From assembly GCA_964632365.1 (NCBI GenBank), contig CAZWDR010000015.1, forward strand, positions 1 to 33,224: 33,224 nt of DNA, written 5' to 3'. Shown in pieces: positions 14,837 to 25,333 of this stretch; within the stretch, counting starts at the first letter, position 1, and the number at the start of each line of letters is the position of its first letter. Under the pieces are notes generated by a model. That model did no database searches. It worked only from the letters and a program-made list of their open reading frames with translations, and had not been told where the DNA came from. The DNA is from ZC4RG30 sp964632365. GTDB lineage: Bacteria > Pseudomonadota > Gammaproteobacteria > Steroidobacterales > Steroidobacteraceae. The translations under genes were made by a program, and so were the position numbers.

Positions 14837-15862
14837 ATGGGTCATGAACTGGTCTCCCGCCCTGCAACGCGGCTGACGGGCGCGCTGCCGGAACTCAAGT
14901 CCAAGAACCTCATCGCCGGCGCGGTGGCGGCCGTGCTGGCCGGTGCGCTGCCCACGGCAGCCTCTGCCGTCGAACTGGGCGAAGGGCTCAGCGTCAGCGG
15001 CTTCCTCGACATGTCGTACTTCGTCAGTGATCCGGAAGGGGCGTCGACCTCGAAGAGCTTCGGCATCGACCAGTTCGAGATGGATTTCACCTGGACAGGA
15101 TCGGGCGGCGTGTCGGCGCAGGTGGACATCGAGTACGGCGAGAACGCGTCGGACCTGTCGGCGCCGGATGACGACGACACCACCTTCGTCGAGCAGGCCT
15201 TCATCACCAAGGCCTTCAACGACCGGTTCAGCATGAAGGCCGGCCGCTTCCTCAGCTACAGCGGCTGGGAGACCGAGGAACCCACCGGGCTGTTCCAGTA
15301 CAGCGGCACCGGCTACGGCGCCTCGTTCTACGGCTACTACCAGCAGGGCATCTCGGCCTATTACGACGGTGGCAAGTTCGCCGTGATGGGCTCGATCGTC
15401 AACGATGTGTTCGGCTACGTGGACGGGCCCACCGAACGCAACACGAAGAACCCCGGCTACGAAGTCGGCCTCGCGCTGATGCCGTTCGAGGGCTTCACAG
15501 CCAAGGCGTTCTACCTGTCGGACGACAAGACCGACCGCGACGTGATCAATGTGTGGGCCTCCTATGCGACCAACGGCTTCACCTTCGCGGCCGAGTACAA
15601 CGACGCCGACTACGGTGCCGCCGGCGATGGCAGCGGCTACCTGCTGATGGGCAACTACGCCTTCGGCGCGGCTGGCCTCACGGTGCGCTACCACGACTTC
15701 GAGGACGACTACCGCGCCATCACCGGCGCGAGCGCCATCACGGTCTCGCCCAGCTACAAGGTCGGCGACAACCTGCTGCTGGTGGCCGAGCTCCGGCGCG
15801 ATGACTTCGACGGCGGCGGCAAGGCGAACTCCTATGCGCTCGAGGCGCTGTTCACGTTCTGA
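14837..15862 (+). CDS. Outer-membrane porin-like beta-barrel protein, predicted urea/amide porin
   Basis: A 341-residue protein. A long signal sequence (hydrophobic NLIAGAVAAVLAGALPTAASA) is followed by alternating amphipathic strands rich in Tyr, Gly and Asp, and the chain ends in a terminal Phe (EALFTF), the recognition signal for barrel assembly. It begins SVSGFLDMSYF and resembles porins of the putative beta-barrel BBP2 type. AAGGA lies 9 nt before the ATG. It stands directly upstream of urtA on the same strand, so passage of urea or short-chain amides across the outer membrane is a reasonable guess. No experimental homologue is recognised. Confidence 0.82.
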   Translation: MGHELVSRPATRLTGALPELKSKNLIAGAVAAVLAGALPTAASAVELGEGLSVSGFLDMSYFVSDPEGASTSKSFGIDQFEMDFTWTGSGGVSAQVDIEYGENASDLSAPDDDDTTFVEQAFITKAFNDRFSMKAGRFLSYSGWETEEPTGLFQYSGTGYGASFYGYYQQGISAYYDGGKFAVMGSIVNDVFGYVDGPTERNTKNPGYEVGLALMPFEGFTAKAFYLSDDKTDRDVINVWASYATNGFTFAAEYNDADYGAAGDGSGYLLMGNYAFGAAGLTVRYHDFEDDYRAITGASAITVSPSYKVGDNLLLVAELRRDDFDGGGKANSYALEALFTF

Positions 15863-15883
15863 CCCGGACACATCCACTCATCT

Positions 15884-15911
15884 GGCGAGTGCCGGCACGG
15901 CCGGCACCGCC
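15884..15911 (+). terminator. Intercistronic hairpin between porin gene and urtA
   Basis: GTGCCGG (15889-15895) pairs with CCGGCAC (15901-15907) around CACGG, and GGCG/CGCC extend the stem beyond a single bulged A. There is no T-run, so it is more likely a partial terminator or mRNA-stability element. It would allow porin and urtA levels to differ although the genes are only 67 bp apart. Confidence 0.5.
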
Positions 15912-15929
15912 CTCCAGACGGAGCGATAC

Positions 15930-17258
15930 ATGAAAGCAAGACGTACATTCCTCAGGTCGGCCGTGGCCATCGCCGCGGCGGCCATCATCGCGGGCTGCTC
16001 GAAATCCCCCGAGACCACCACCACCGCGGCCGCCGATGGCACGGGTGAGACCATCAAGGTCGGCATCCTGCATTCCCTGTCCGGCACGATGGCCATCAGC
16101 GAGACCACGCTGAAGGACACGGTGCTGATGCTGATCGACGAGCAGAACAAGGCCGGCGGCGTGCTCGGCCGCAAGCTCGAGGCCGTGGTGGTCGACCCCG
16201 CCTCCGACTGGCCGCTGTTCGCCACCAAGGCCGAGCAGCTGCTGGTGCAGGACAAGGTGGCCGTGGTGTTCGGCTGCTGGACCAGCGTGTCGCGCAAGTC
16301 GGTGCTGCCGGTGTTCGAGAAGAACAACGGCCTGCTGTTCTATCCGGTGCAGTATGAGGGCGAGGAATCCTCGAAGAACGTGTTCTACACCGGTGCGGCG
16401 CCCAACCAGCAGGCGATCCCCGCGGTGGATTACCTGATGAACGAAGTGGGCGTGAAGCGCTGGGTGCTGGAAGGCACCGACTACGTGTATCCGCGCACCA
16501 CGAACAAGATCCTGGAGGCCTATCTGCTGTCCAAGGGCGTTCCGGCCGCCGACATCTCGGTGAACTACACCCCGTTCGGCCACTCCGACTGGCAGACGCG
16601 CGTGGCGGACATCAAGAAGTTCGGCTCCGCCGGCAAGAAGACCGCGGTGGTGTCGACCGTCAACGGGGACGCGAACGTCCCGTTCTACAAGGAACTGGGC
16701 GCGCAGAAGATCTCCGCCGAGGACATCCCGGTGGTGGCCTTCTCCGTGGGTGAGGAGGAACTCTCGGGCCTCGACACTTCGCCGCTGGTGGGACACCTGG
16801 CTGCCTGGAACTACTTCCAGAGCGTGGACAACCCGCTGAACTCGGAGTGGATCGCGAAGTGGCATGCGTTCACGAAGAACGACAAGCGCACCTTCAACGA
16901 TCCGATGGAAGCCACGGTGCTGGGCTTCCAGCTCTGGGTGCAGGCCGTCGAGAAGGCCGGCACCACCGACACCGATCCGGTGACGGACGCCATCATCGGA
17001 CTTGAAGTGCCCAACCTGACGGGCGTCGGCAAGGCGAAGATGCTGCCCAACCACCACCTGACCAAGCCGGTGCTGATCGGCGAAGTGCGTGCCGATGGCC
17101 AGTTCGACACGGTCTGGCAGACGCCGGATGCGGTGCCGGGCGACGCCTGGACGGACTTCCTGCCGGGCAGCAAGGACACCGAAGCCGACTGGGTCGAGCT
17201 CAAGTGCGGCAACTACAACAAGGTCACCAAGACCTGCTCCGGCCAGAACTACGAGTAA
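15930..17258 (+). CDS. urtA: Urea ABC transporter substrate-binding lipoprotein UrtA
   Basis: A 442-residue protein of the type I periplasmic binding family (branched-chain amino acid/amide type). It opens with a twin-arginine-like RRTFLRSA segment and an IIAGC lipobox, then ETIKVGILHSLSGTMAISETTLKD, the UrtA signature. FGCWTSVSRKSVLPVFEK and LFYPVQYEGEESSKNVFYTGAAPNQQ are characteristic of the urea/short-chain-amide subgroup. It binds urea in the periplasm and hands it to UrtBC. GGAG lies 6 nt before the start. First gene of the urt block, flanked by strong hairpins on both sides. Confidence 0.96.
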   Translation: MKARRTFLRSAVAIAAAAIIAGCSKSPETTTTAAADGTGETIKVGILHSLSGTMAISETTLKDTVLMLIDEQNKAGGVLGRKLEAVVVDPASDWPLFATKAEQLLVQDKVAVVFGCWTSVSRKSVLPVFEKNNGLLFYPVQYEGEESSKNVFYTGAAPNQQAIPAVDYLMNEVGVKRWVLEGTDYVYPRTTNKILEAYLLSKGVPAADISVNYTPFGHSDWQTRVADIKKFGSAGKKTAVVSTVNGDANVPFYKELGAQKISAEDIPVVAFSVGEEELSGLDTSPLVGHLAAWNYFQSVDNPLNSEWIAKWHAFTKNDKRTFNDPMEATVLGFQLWVQAVEKAGTTDTDPVTDAIIGLEVPNLTGVGKAKMLPNHHLTKPVLIGEVRADGQFDTVWQTPDAVPGDAWTDFLPGSKDTEADWVELKCGNYNKVTKTCSGQNYE

Positions 17259-17279
17259 GACGAAGCGTCCCCGAACGGA

Positions 17280-17312
17280 CCGTCCGCTCCCCACCCAGCG
17301 GGGAGCGGACGG
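17280..17312 (+). terminator. 13-bp perfect hairpin between urtA and urtB
   Basis: The stem runs 17280-17292 against 17300-17312 with a 7-nt loop (ACCCAGC) and no mismatch. It lies 22 bp after the urtA stop and 17 bp before the urtB start. No T-run follows. Such structures protect the upstream message and reduce read-through, which raises binding protein over membrane components; that role is inferred. Confidence 0.65.
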
Positions 17313-17328
17313 ATCCGGCAAGGAAACC

Positions 17329-19008
17329 GTGAAGAAATTCCTCCTGCCATGGCTGATGCTGATGCTCGCACCCGTACTGCGCGCACAGGAGCTTCCCCCG
17401 GCCCCATCGGCCGGGACGGAAGAGGACGTCGCGGCGCCCGCAGGGGCCGCCACCGCGGCCTCGATCGACGAACTGCTGGCTGCGCTGCCCGAGGCGGGAC
17501 TGTCAGAAAAGGGCGCGTTGGTCACCGGCCTTGCCGCCGACGGCAGCCCGGCCGCGCACCGCGCACTGCGCGGCCTGTTCGACGGGCTGCTGTATGTCAG
17601 CCGCGAGACGCGCGCGCTGGTGGTCGCCGAAGCGGCCACCGACCCACTTGAACTGACCGATGTGAGGACCGGCGAGGCGCTGGGCGCCGCACCGGCGGCG
17701 GGCTTCACACGGGTCACCACGAACAACCAGTTGCGCCGCACGCTGCGCGGCGCCGTCGCCACGCTGGACCTGGCCAGCGACGATCGCGATACACGCCTGG
17801 ACGCAGTGCTCGAAATGATGCGCGCGATGGACGAGCCCGCCGCCGCGCTGCTGCGCGCACACCGCACGCATGAGACGGACGAGTCCGTGCGCCGCGAGGT
17901 GGACCGGGCGCTGGCGCTGGTCGACCTGCGCAGCAGCGATGCGACCACGCGCCTTGCGGCCGTCAACCTGCTGCAGGGCAGCCTGCATCCCGAGGCGTAC
18001 AACGCGCTGCAGTCGCTGGTTTCCCCCAGCGATGCCGGGGTGCCCGGCGAGACCGACCCTGCGGTACTGGCCGCGGCCGAAGCCACCTTGCGCGACATCG
18101 AGGGCTCGCGCCGCCTCTACTCCACCCTTGAGACGTTGTTCTTCGGCGTGTCGCTGGGTTCCGTGCTGGTGCTCGCCGGCATCGGCCTCGCGATCACCTT
18201 CGGCGTGATGGGGGTCATCAACATGGCGCACGGCGAGCTGATGATGCTGGGCGCCTACAGCGTCTATGTGGTGCAGCAGCTGATGCCCGGCGCCATCGGC
18301 GCGTCGCTGCTGCTTGCCATCCCGGTCGCATTCGTGGTTTCCGGCCTGGTCGGGGTGCTGATCGAACGCGGCGTGGTGCGATTCCTGTATGGCAGGCCGC
18401 TGGAGACGCTGCTGGCCACCTTCGGCATCAGCCTGGTGCTGCAGCAGCTCGTGCGCGATGTGTTCAGTCCGAACAACCGCCCGGTGCAGACACCGGAATG
18501 GATGGCCGGCTCCTGGCAGGTCAACGAGGTCCTGGCCATCACCTGGTCGCGCATCTACATCGTGCTGTTCGCCGCGCTGGTGTTCCTGGCGCTGCTGCTG
18601 GTGCTCAAGCGCACGCGGCTCGGCCTGCATGTGCGCGCCGTGTCGCAGAACCGGTCGATGGCGCGCGCGATGGGCATCCGCACCGACTGGGTCGACGCGA
18701 TGACCTTCGGCCTCGGCGCCGGCATCGCCGGTGTGGCCGGCGTGGCGCTGTCGCAGCTCACCAATGTCGGACCCAACCTGGGACAGAGCTACATCGTCGA
18801 TTCATTCATGGTCGTCGTGTTCGGCGGCGTCGGCAACCTGTGGGGCACGCTGATCAGCGGGCTGTCGCTGGGCGTGGTCAACAAGCTGCTCGAACCGGTG
18901 GCTGGCGCAGTGCTGGGCAAGGTGCTGGTGCTGGTGGCGCTGATCCTGTTCATCCAGCGGCGGCCGCGGGGGTTGTTCCCGCAGAAGGGCCGCGCGGCGG
19001 AGAGCTGA
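17329..19008 (+). CDS. urtB: Urea ABC transporter permease UrtB
   Basis: A 559-residue protein. A signal peptide (MKKFLLPWLMLMLAPVLRA with GTG start) and a ~230-residue extracytoplasmic domain with HEAT-like helical repeats precede the permease. This extension is normal for UrtB and distinguishes it from LivH. The membrane part (~265-550) begins ETLFFGVSLGSVLVLAGIGLAITFGVMGVINMAHGELMMLGAY, the conserved LivH/UrtB start, and ends RRPRGLFPQKGR. AAGGAA sits just before the GTG. It pairs with UrtC to form the urea channel. Confidence 0.95.
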   Translation: MKKFLLPWLMLMLAPVLRAQELPPAPSAGTEEDVAAPAGAATAASIDELLAALPEAGLSEKGALVTGLAADGSPAAHRALRGLFDGLLYVSRETRALVVAEAATDPLELTDVRTGEALGAAPAAGFTRVTTNNQLRRTLRGAVATLDLASDDRDTRLDAVLEMMRAMDEPAAALLRAHRTHETDESVRREVDRALALVDLRSSDATTRLAAVNLLQGSLHPEAYNALQSLVSPSDAGVPGETDPAVLAAAEATLRDIEGSRRLYSTLETLFFGVSLGSVLVLAGIGLAITFGVMGVINMAHGELMMLGAYSVYVVQQLMPGAIGASLLLAIPVAFVVSGLVGVLIERGVVRFLYGRPLETLLATFGISLVLQQLVRDVFSPNNRPVQTPEWMAGSWQVNEVLAITWSRIYIVLFAALVFLALLLVLKRTRLGLHVRAVSQNRSMARAMGIRTDWVDAMTFGLGAGIAGVAGVALSQLTNVGPNLGQSYIVDSFMVVVFGGVGNLWGTLISGLSLGVVNKLLEPVAGAVLGKVLVLVALILFIQRRPRGLFPQKGRAAES

Positions 19009-19009
19009 C

Positions 19010-20125
19010 ATGACCCCTGCCCCATCCTCGCTGCTGCCCGCATGGATCCGCACCGACCGCGGCGGCATGACCCTGCTGTTGGTGCTGCTGGCCACTGCCA
19101 TCATCGTGCCCGTGCTGCATCTGGCCGTGCCCGCCACCTCCCCGCTGCATCTTTCCAGCTATGCGGTGACGCTGATCGGCAAGTACCTCTGCTATGGGCT
19201 GCTGGCGCTGTCGGTGGACCTGGTGTGGGGCTTCTGCGGCATCCTGTCGCTGGGCCACGCGGCGTTCTTCGCGCTCGGCGGTTATGCCATGGGCATGTAC
19301 CTGATGCGCCAGATCGGCACCCGCGGTGTCTACGGCGATCCGGTGCTGCCGGACTTCATGGTGTTCCTGAACTGGACCGAGCTGCCCTGGTTCTGGCATG
19401 GCTTCGACCAGTTCTGGTTTGCCGCGCTGATGGTGATGCTGGTGCCGGGCGTGCTGGCACTGGTGTTCGGCTGGCTGGCGTTCCGCTCGCGCGTCACCGG
19501 CGTCTACCTGTCGATCATCACGCAGGCGATGACCTTCGCGCTGATGCTGGCGTTCTTCCGCAACGACATGGGCTTCGGCGGCAACAACGGCTTCACGGAC
19601 TTCAAGGACCTGCTGGGCTTCAGCCTGCAGCAGCCGGCCACGCGCATCGCGCTGCTCGTCGCCAGCGTGCTGGCGCTGGCCGGCGGCTACCTGATGTGCC
19701 GCTGGGTGGTCAGTTCCCGTACCGGCCGCGTGGTGCGCGCCATCCGCGACGCCGAAAGCCGCACCCGCTTCATCGGCTATCGCGTCGAAGCCTACAAGCT
19801 GTGGGTGTTCGTGTTCTCCGCGGTGCTGGCGGGCATCGCCGGCGCGCTGTATGTGCCGCAGGTCGGCATCATCAACCCCAGCGAATTCTCGCCGATCAAC
19901 TCCATCGAGGTGGTCATCTGGGTGGCCATCGGTGGTCGGGGCACGCTGTATGGCGCGATCGCCGGCGCCGTGCTGGTGAACTACGCGAAGACCTGGTTCA
20001 CCACAGCCCTGCCCTCCGCCTGGCTCTACCTGCTCGGCGCGCTGTTCGTGATCACGACGCTGCTGCTGCCCAATGGACTGGCCGGCATGCTGGGTAACCG
20101 CCGCGGTCGGGAGCGCATCGCCTGA
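19010..20125 (+). CDS. urtC: Urea ABC transporter permease UrtC
   Basis: A 371-residue LivM-type permease with about ten membrane helices. GLLALSVDLVWGFCGILSLGHAAFFALGGYAMGMYL and NDMGFGGNNGFTDFKDLLGF are UrtC-specific, and RAIRDAESRTRFIGYRVEAYKLWVF is the ATPase-coupling loop. It starts two bases after the urtB stop, and its own stop overlaps the urtD start (TGATG), so all three are translated together. It forms the membrane channel with UrtB. Confidence 0.96.
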   Translation: MTPAPSSLLPAWIRTDRGGMTLLLVLLATAIIVPVLHLAVPATSPLHLSSYAVTLIGKYLCYGLLALSVDLVWGFCGILSLGHAAFFALGGYAMGMYLMRQIGTRGVYGDPVLPDFMVFLNWTELPWFWHGFDQFWFAALMVMLVPGVLALVFGWLAFRSRVTGVYLSIITQAMTFALMLAFFRNDMGFGGNNGFTDFKDLLGFSLQQPATRIALLVASVLALAGGYLMCRWVVSSRTGRVVRAIRDAESRTRFIGYRVEAYKLWVFVFSAVLAGIAGALYVPQVGIINPSEFSPINSIEVVIWVAIGGRGTLYGAIAGAVLVNYAKTWFTTALPSAWLYLLGALFVITTLLLPNGLAGMLGNRRGRERIA

Positions 20126-21051
20126 TGCAGACGCCAGGCTCGGCCTCGTTGCCCCCCCGTCCGGCCCGCATGCTGCCGGAGGTCACCCCTGCCCAACGCA
20201 CCGCGGAGGCGCTGAAGCGGCTGACCGGCCGCTCGCGCAGCAGCGGCCCGCCGCCGCGCGACGGCGCCGTGCTGCACTTCGATGCGGTCGGATCCGGTCC
20301 CGATGCCTCACGCGGCGTGATCCTGTACCTGGAAGATCTCACCGTCTCGTTCGACGGCTTCAAGGCCCTCAATGCCCTGACGATGTATGTGGGCGTCGGG
20401 GAGCTTCGCTGCATCATCGGGCCGAACGGTGCCGGCAAGACCACGATGATGGATGTCATCACCGGCAAGACGCGACCCGACCATGGCTCAGCCTGGTTCG
20501 GCCAGACGCTGGACCTGCTCGCCCTCACCGAACCGCAGATCGCCGAAGCCGGCATCGGCCGCAAGTTCCAGAAGCCCACGGTGTTCGAGCGCCACAGCGC
20601 CTTCGAGAACCTGGAGCTGGCGCTGGCCGGCAGCCGGTCGGTGTGGCGCAACCTGTTCGCGAAGCTCGCGGACGAGCAGCGCGACCGCATCAGTGAAGTG
20701 CTGCGCCTGATCGGCCTGGCCGGCGAATCCGACACCGCCGCCGGGGTGCTGTCGCATGGCCAGAAGCAATGGCTGGAGATCGGCATGCTGCTGATGCAGA
20801 GCCCACGACTGCTGCTGGTGGATGAACCCGTCGCCGGCATGACGCCACAGGAAGTCGAGCGCACGGCCGAACTGCTGGTGTCGCTGGCCGGCACCCATTC
20901 GGTGGTCGTGGTGGAGCACGACATGGAGTTCGTGCGCCGCATCGCGCGCAAGGTGACGGTGCTGCACCAGGGCAGCGTGCTGGCCGAGGGCAGCATGGAC
21001 GAGGTGCAGGCCAACCAGAAGGTGGTCGAAGTGTATCTGGGCGAAACATGA
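20125..21051 (+). CDS. urtD: Urea ABC transporter ATP-binding protein UrtD, with N-terminal extension
   Basis: A 308-residue ATPase: Walker A GPNGAGKTT (99-107), signature LSHGQKQ (209-215), Walker B LLLVDEP (229-235) and switch His in VVVEHDMEFV. The ABC domain begins near residue 66 (VILYLEDLTVSFDGF). The first ~65 residues, rich in Pro, Arg and Ser, are additional to the usual ~250-residue UrtD and have no recognisable domain. The overlap with the urtC stop supports the long start, although no alternative ATG after residue 16 would be expected to lose function. Confidence 0.94.
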   Translation: MQTPGSASLPPRPARMLPEVTPAQRTAEALKRLTGRSRSSGPPPRDGAVLHFDAVGSGPDASRGVILYLEDLTVSFDGFKALNALTMYVGVGELRCIIGPNGAGKTTMMDVITGKTRPDHGSAWFGQTLDLLALTEPQIAEAGIGRKFQKPTVFERHSAFENLELALAGSRSVWRNLFAKLADEQRDRISEVLRLIGLAGESDTAAGVLSHGQKQWLEIGMLLMQSPRLLLVDEPVAGMTPQEVERTAELLVSLAGTHSVVVVEHDMEFVRRIARKVTVLHQGSVLAEGSMDEVQANQKVVEVYLGET

Positions 21052-21743
21052 TCGAGATCGCCGGCCTCAACCAGTTCTATGGCGGCAGCCACATCCTGTG
21101 GGATGTCGCGCTGTCGGTGCCGAAGGGCTCCTGCACGGTGCTGATGGGGCGCAATGGCATGGGCAAGACCACGTTGCTGCGCTGCCTGATGGGGCTCACG
21201 CCGATCAAGGGCGGCACCATCCGCTGCGGCGACATCGATCTCACGGGCCAGCCGGCCACGCGCCGCGCCCGGATCGGCATCGGCTATGTGCCGCAGGGCC
21301 GCGAGATCTTCTCGCAGCTCACCGTCGAGGAGAACCTGCGCACCGGCCTTGCGGCGCGCCGCGACGGGCGGCGCGACATCCCCGGGGAGATCTACGCGAT
21401 GTTCCCGGTGCTCAAGGCGATGGCCGGGCGTCGCGGCGGCGATCTGTCCGGCGGCCAGCAGCAGCAGCTGGCCATCGGCCGCGCGCTGGTGATCGACCCT
21501 GCGGTGCTGATCCTCGATGAGCCCACCGAAGGCATCCAGCCGAACATCGTGCGCGAGATCGGCGATGTGATCACGCGGCTGAACCGCGAGAAGGGCCTGA
21601 CGGTGCTGCTGGTGGAGCAGAAGCTGCCATTCGCGCGCCGCATCGGCACCCACCTGCGCATCCTCGACAAGGGTCGCATGGTGGTCAGCGGCTCGATCAC
21701 CGATCTCACCGACGAGGTGGTGCGTGAACACCTCACGGTATGA
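21048..21743 (+). CDS. urtE: Urea ABC transporter ATP-binding protein UrtE
   Basis: A 231-residue ATPase of the LivF type with Walker A GRNGMGKTT, signature LSGGQQQQLAIGRAL, Walker B VLILDEPTEGIQPNIV and H-loop region replaced by VEQKLPFA, as is normal in UrtE/LivF. It overlaps urtD (ATGA) at its start and ureD (ATGA) at its end, so transporter and urease genes form one translational chain. Confidence 0.96.
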   Translation: MIEIAGLNQFYGGSHILWDVALSVPKGSCTVLMGRNGMGKTTLLRCLMGLTPIKGGTIRCGDIDLTGQPATRRARIGIGYVPQGREIFSQLTVEENLRTGLAARRDGRRDIPGEIYAMFPVLKAMAGRRGGDLSGGQQQQLAIGRALVIDPAVLILDEPTEGIQPNIVREIGDVITRLNREKGLTVLLVEQKLPFARRIGTHLRILDKGRMVVSGSITDLTDEVVREHLTV

Positions 21744-22555
21744 GCGCCGCGGCCTGGCAGGCGCGCCTGGAGCTGCAGTTCAGCCTGCGCGGCCGGCGCA
21801 CCGTGCTGACGCGCCGGCGGCACCTGGGGCCGCTGGTGGTGCAGCGTCCGTTCTATCCGGAGGGCGGGATCTGCCATGTGTACCTGGTGCATCCGCCCGG
21901 CGGCGTCGTGGGCGGCGACCAGCTCCGCCTCGACGTGGAGGCCACGCCCGGCTCGCATGCGCTGATCACCACGCCCGCGGCCACCAAGTTCTATCGCGCC
22001 GGGCCACACCCCGACGCGCAGCTGCACCAGCAGCTGGACGTGCAGGACGCCGCGCTGGAATGGTTGCCGCAGGAGACCATCCTGTTCGATGGCGCGCGCG
22101 CGCGTTCGCGCACCGAGGTGCGGCTGCAGGGCAGCGCGCGCTTCCTCGGCTGGGAGATCGCGTGCCTGGGGCGCCCGTCGAACGGCGAGACGCTGCGCGC
22201 GGGCATGCTGGCCCAGGACTTCCTGCTGTATCGCGACGGGGTGCCGCTGCTGCTGGACCGGCTGCGGCTGCAGGGTGGGTCCCCCGCCCTCTGCGCCCCA
22301 TGGGGACTGGCCGGCCTGCAGGCGCTGGGCACGCTGGTGATGACGCCGGCGCCCGGCGTCGATCTTGCGTCGCTGCGCGCCATGCCGGCGCCGCAGGTGC
22401 GGTTCGCGCTCACCCGCGTGCAGGACGTACTCGTCTGCCGTGCGCTGTCGATGCAGGCGGAACCCATCCGCGACCTGTTCTCGCGCCTGTGGCTGCAGCT
22501 GCGTCCCGCCCTCCTCGGATGCGACGCCGTGGCGCCGCGCATCTGGGCCACCTGA
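21740..22555 (+). CDS. ureD: Urease accessory protein UreD (UreH)
   Basis: A 271-residue protein. RPFYPEGGICHVYLVHPPGGVVGGDQLRLDVEATPGSHALITTPAATKFYR is the UreD core, followed by LEWLPQETILFDGARA. UreD binds apo-urease and, with UreF and UreG, forms the complex through which nickel enters the active site. It joins urtE by an ATGA overlap and is followed by ureA after 19 bp. Confidence 0.95.
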   Translation: MSAAAWQARLELQFSLRGRRTVLTRRRHLGPLVVQRPFYPEGGICHVYLVHPPGGVVGGDQLRLDVEATPGSHALITTPAATKFYRAGPHPDAQLHQQLDVQDAALEWLPQETILFDGARARSRTEVRLQGSARFLGWEIACLGRPSNGETLRAGMLAQDFLLYRDGVPLLLDRLRLQGGSPALCAPWGLAGLQALGTLVMTPAPGVDLASLRAMPAPQVRFALTRVQDVLVCRALSMQAEPIRDLFSRLWLQLRPALLGCDAVAPRIWAT

Positions 22556-22574
22556 CCACCCGGAGATCTGCAAC

Positions 22575-22877
22575 GTGGAACTGACCCCACGGGAGAAGGA
22601 CAAGTTGCTGCTGTTCACCGCCGCGCTGCTGGCGGAGCGCAGGCTCGCGCGTGGCGTGAAGCTGAACTATCCGGAGGCCATCGCGTACATCAGCGCTGCG
22701 ATCCTCGAGGGCGCGCGCGACGGCCGCACCGTCGCCGACCTCATGGCGCTCGGCTCGACGCTGCTCGGCCGCGACGACGTCATGCAGGGTGTGCCGGAAA
22801 TGATTCCCGAGGTGCAGGTGGAGGCCACGTTTCCCGACGGCACGAAACTCGTCACCGTGCACGGACCGATCCCATGA
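22575..22877 (+). CDS. ureA: Urease gamma subunit UreA
   Basis: Exactly 100 residues, the normal length of the gamma subunit, beginning VELTPREKDKLLLFTAALLAERRLARG. KLNYPEAIAYISAAILEGARDGRTVADLM and MQGVPEMIPEVQVEATFPDGTKLVTVHGPI are the conserved core. GTG start, with GGAG 9 nt upstream. The stop overlaps ureB by ATGA. Structural part of the (alpha-beta-gamma)3 urease. Confidence 0.97.
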   Translation: MELTPREKDKLLLFTAALLAERRLARGVKLNYPEAIAYISAAILEGARDGRTVADLMALGSTLLGRDDVMQGVPEMIPEVQVEATFPDGTKLVTVHGPIP

Positions 22878-23217
22878 ACGACCCGACGCGCACCGCCCAG
22901 GCCGCTTCCGGCGACCTCATCCCGGGCGAACTGCTGCCCGAGCCCGGCACCATCGAGATCAATGCCGGTCGCGACCGCGTGGTGCTTGCCGTCGCGAACA
23001 CCGGCGACCGGCCCGTGCAGGTGGGCTCCCACTACCATTTCTTCGAAACCAACGAGGCCCTGCGCTTCGATCGCGCCGCCGCGCGCGGTTTCAGGCTCGA
23101 CATCCCGGCCGGTACGGCCGTGCGTTTCGAACCCGGCCAGTCGCGCGAGGTCACCCTGGTTCGCCTTGCCGGACTGCGCGCGGTCTACGGCTTCCAGGGC
23201 AAAGTGATGGGACCGCT

Positions 23218-23221
<4 letters not shown>
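22874..23221 (+). CDS. ureB: Urease beta subunit UreB
   Basis: A 115-residue protein. PGELLPEPGTIEINAGRDRVVLAVANTGDRPVQVGSHYHFFETNEALRFDRAAARGFRLDIPAGTAVRFEPG is the classical beta-subunit sequence. The ~13-residue tail before PGELLP is slightly longer than usual. Overlaps ureA (ATGA) and ureC (GTGA), so the three structural genes are translationally coupled. Separate beta and gamma genes are typical of bacterial ureases. Confidence 0.97.
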
Positions 23222-24921
<1,700 letters not shown>

Positions 24922-24934
24922 CCCGGAGGATTTC

Positions 24935-25233
24935 ATGCCCAGACTGACCGTCACGAGCATCACGCACGGACCCGGCCGTTCCGATGCACGGCTGGTGCTG
25001 CCCTTCGAACTGCGCCAGAAGAGCCGTCTGCTGGCAGCACTGGATGATGGCGAGGAGATCGGCCTGACGTTGCCACGCGGCACCGTGCTGCGGGGTGGCG
25101 ATCGGCTGCAGGCCAGCGACGGCCGCATCATCGAGGTGGTCTCGGCGCCAGAGCAGTTGTCGGTGGTCAGGAGCAGCGATGCGCGGCAACTGGCGCGGGC
25201 TGCCTATCATCTTGGCAACCGGCATGTTCCCGT
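24935..25233 (+). CDS. ureE: Urease accessory metallochaperone UreE, 3' end lost in assembly gap
   Basis: The visible 99 residues cover the peptide-binding N-terminal domain (LTVTSITHGPGRSDARLVLPFELRQKSR) and the beginning of the metal-binding domain (ARAAYHLGNRHVP). The conserved nickel-site His further on and any His-rich tail are within the gap. GGAGGA lies a few bases before the ATG. The open frame that seems to continue into the following gene is produced by the N padding and should not be read as a single protein. Confidence 0.93.
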
Positions 25234-25333
25234 NNNNNNNNNNNNNNNNNNNNNNNNNNNNNNNNNNNNNNNNNNNNNNNNNNNNNNNNNNNNNNNNNNN
25301 NNNNNNNNNNNNNNNNNNNNNNNNNNNNNNNNN
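25234..25333. other. Assembly gap (100 N)
   Basis: Exactly 100 undetermined bases, the usual placeholder for a gap of unknown size. UreE lacks about 55-80 C-terminal residues and UreF about 85-90 N-terminal residues, so the true missing stretch is probably around 400-500 bp. Confidence 0.97.

Noticed and set aside
15852..18098. 748-residue minus-strand open frame opposite urtA and urtB
   Set aside because: Ser/Ala/Arg-rich shadow crossing two real genes, two hairpins and their intergenic regions; no domain.
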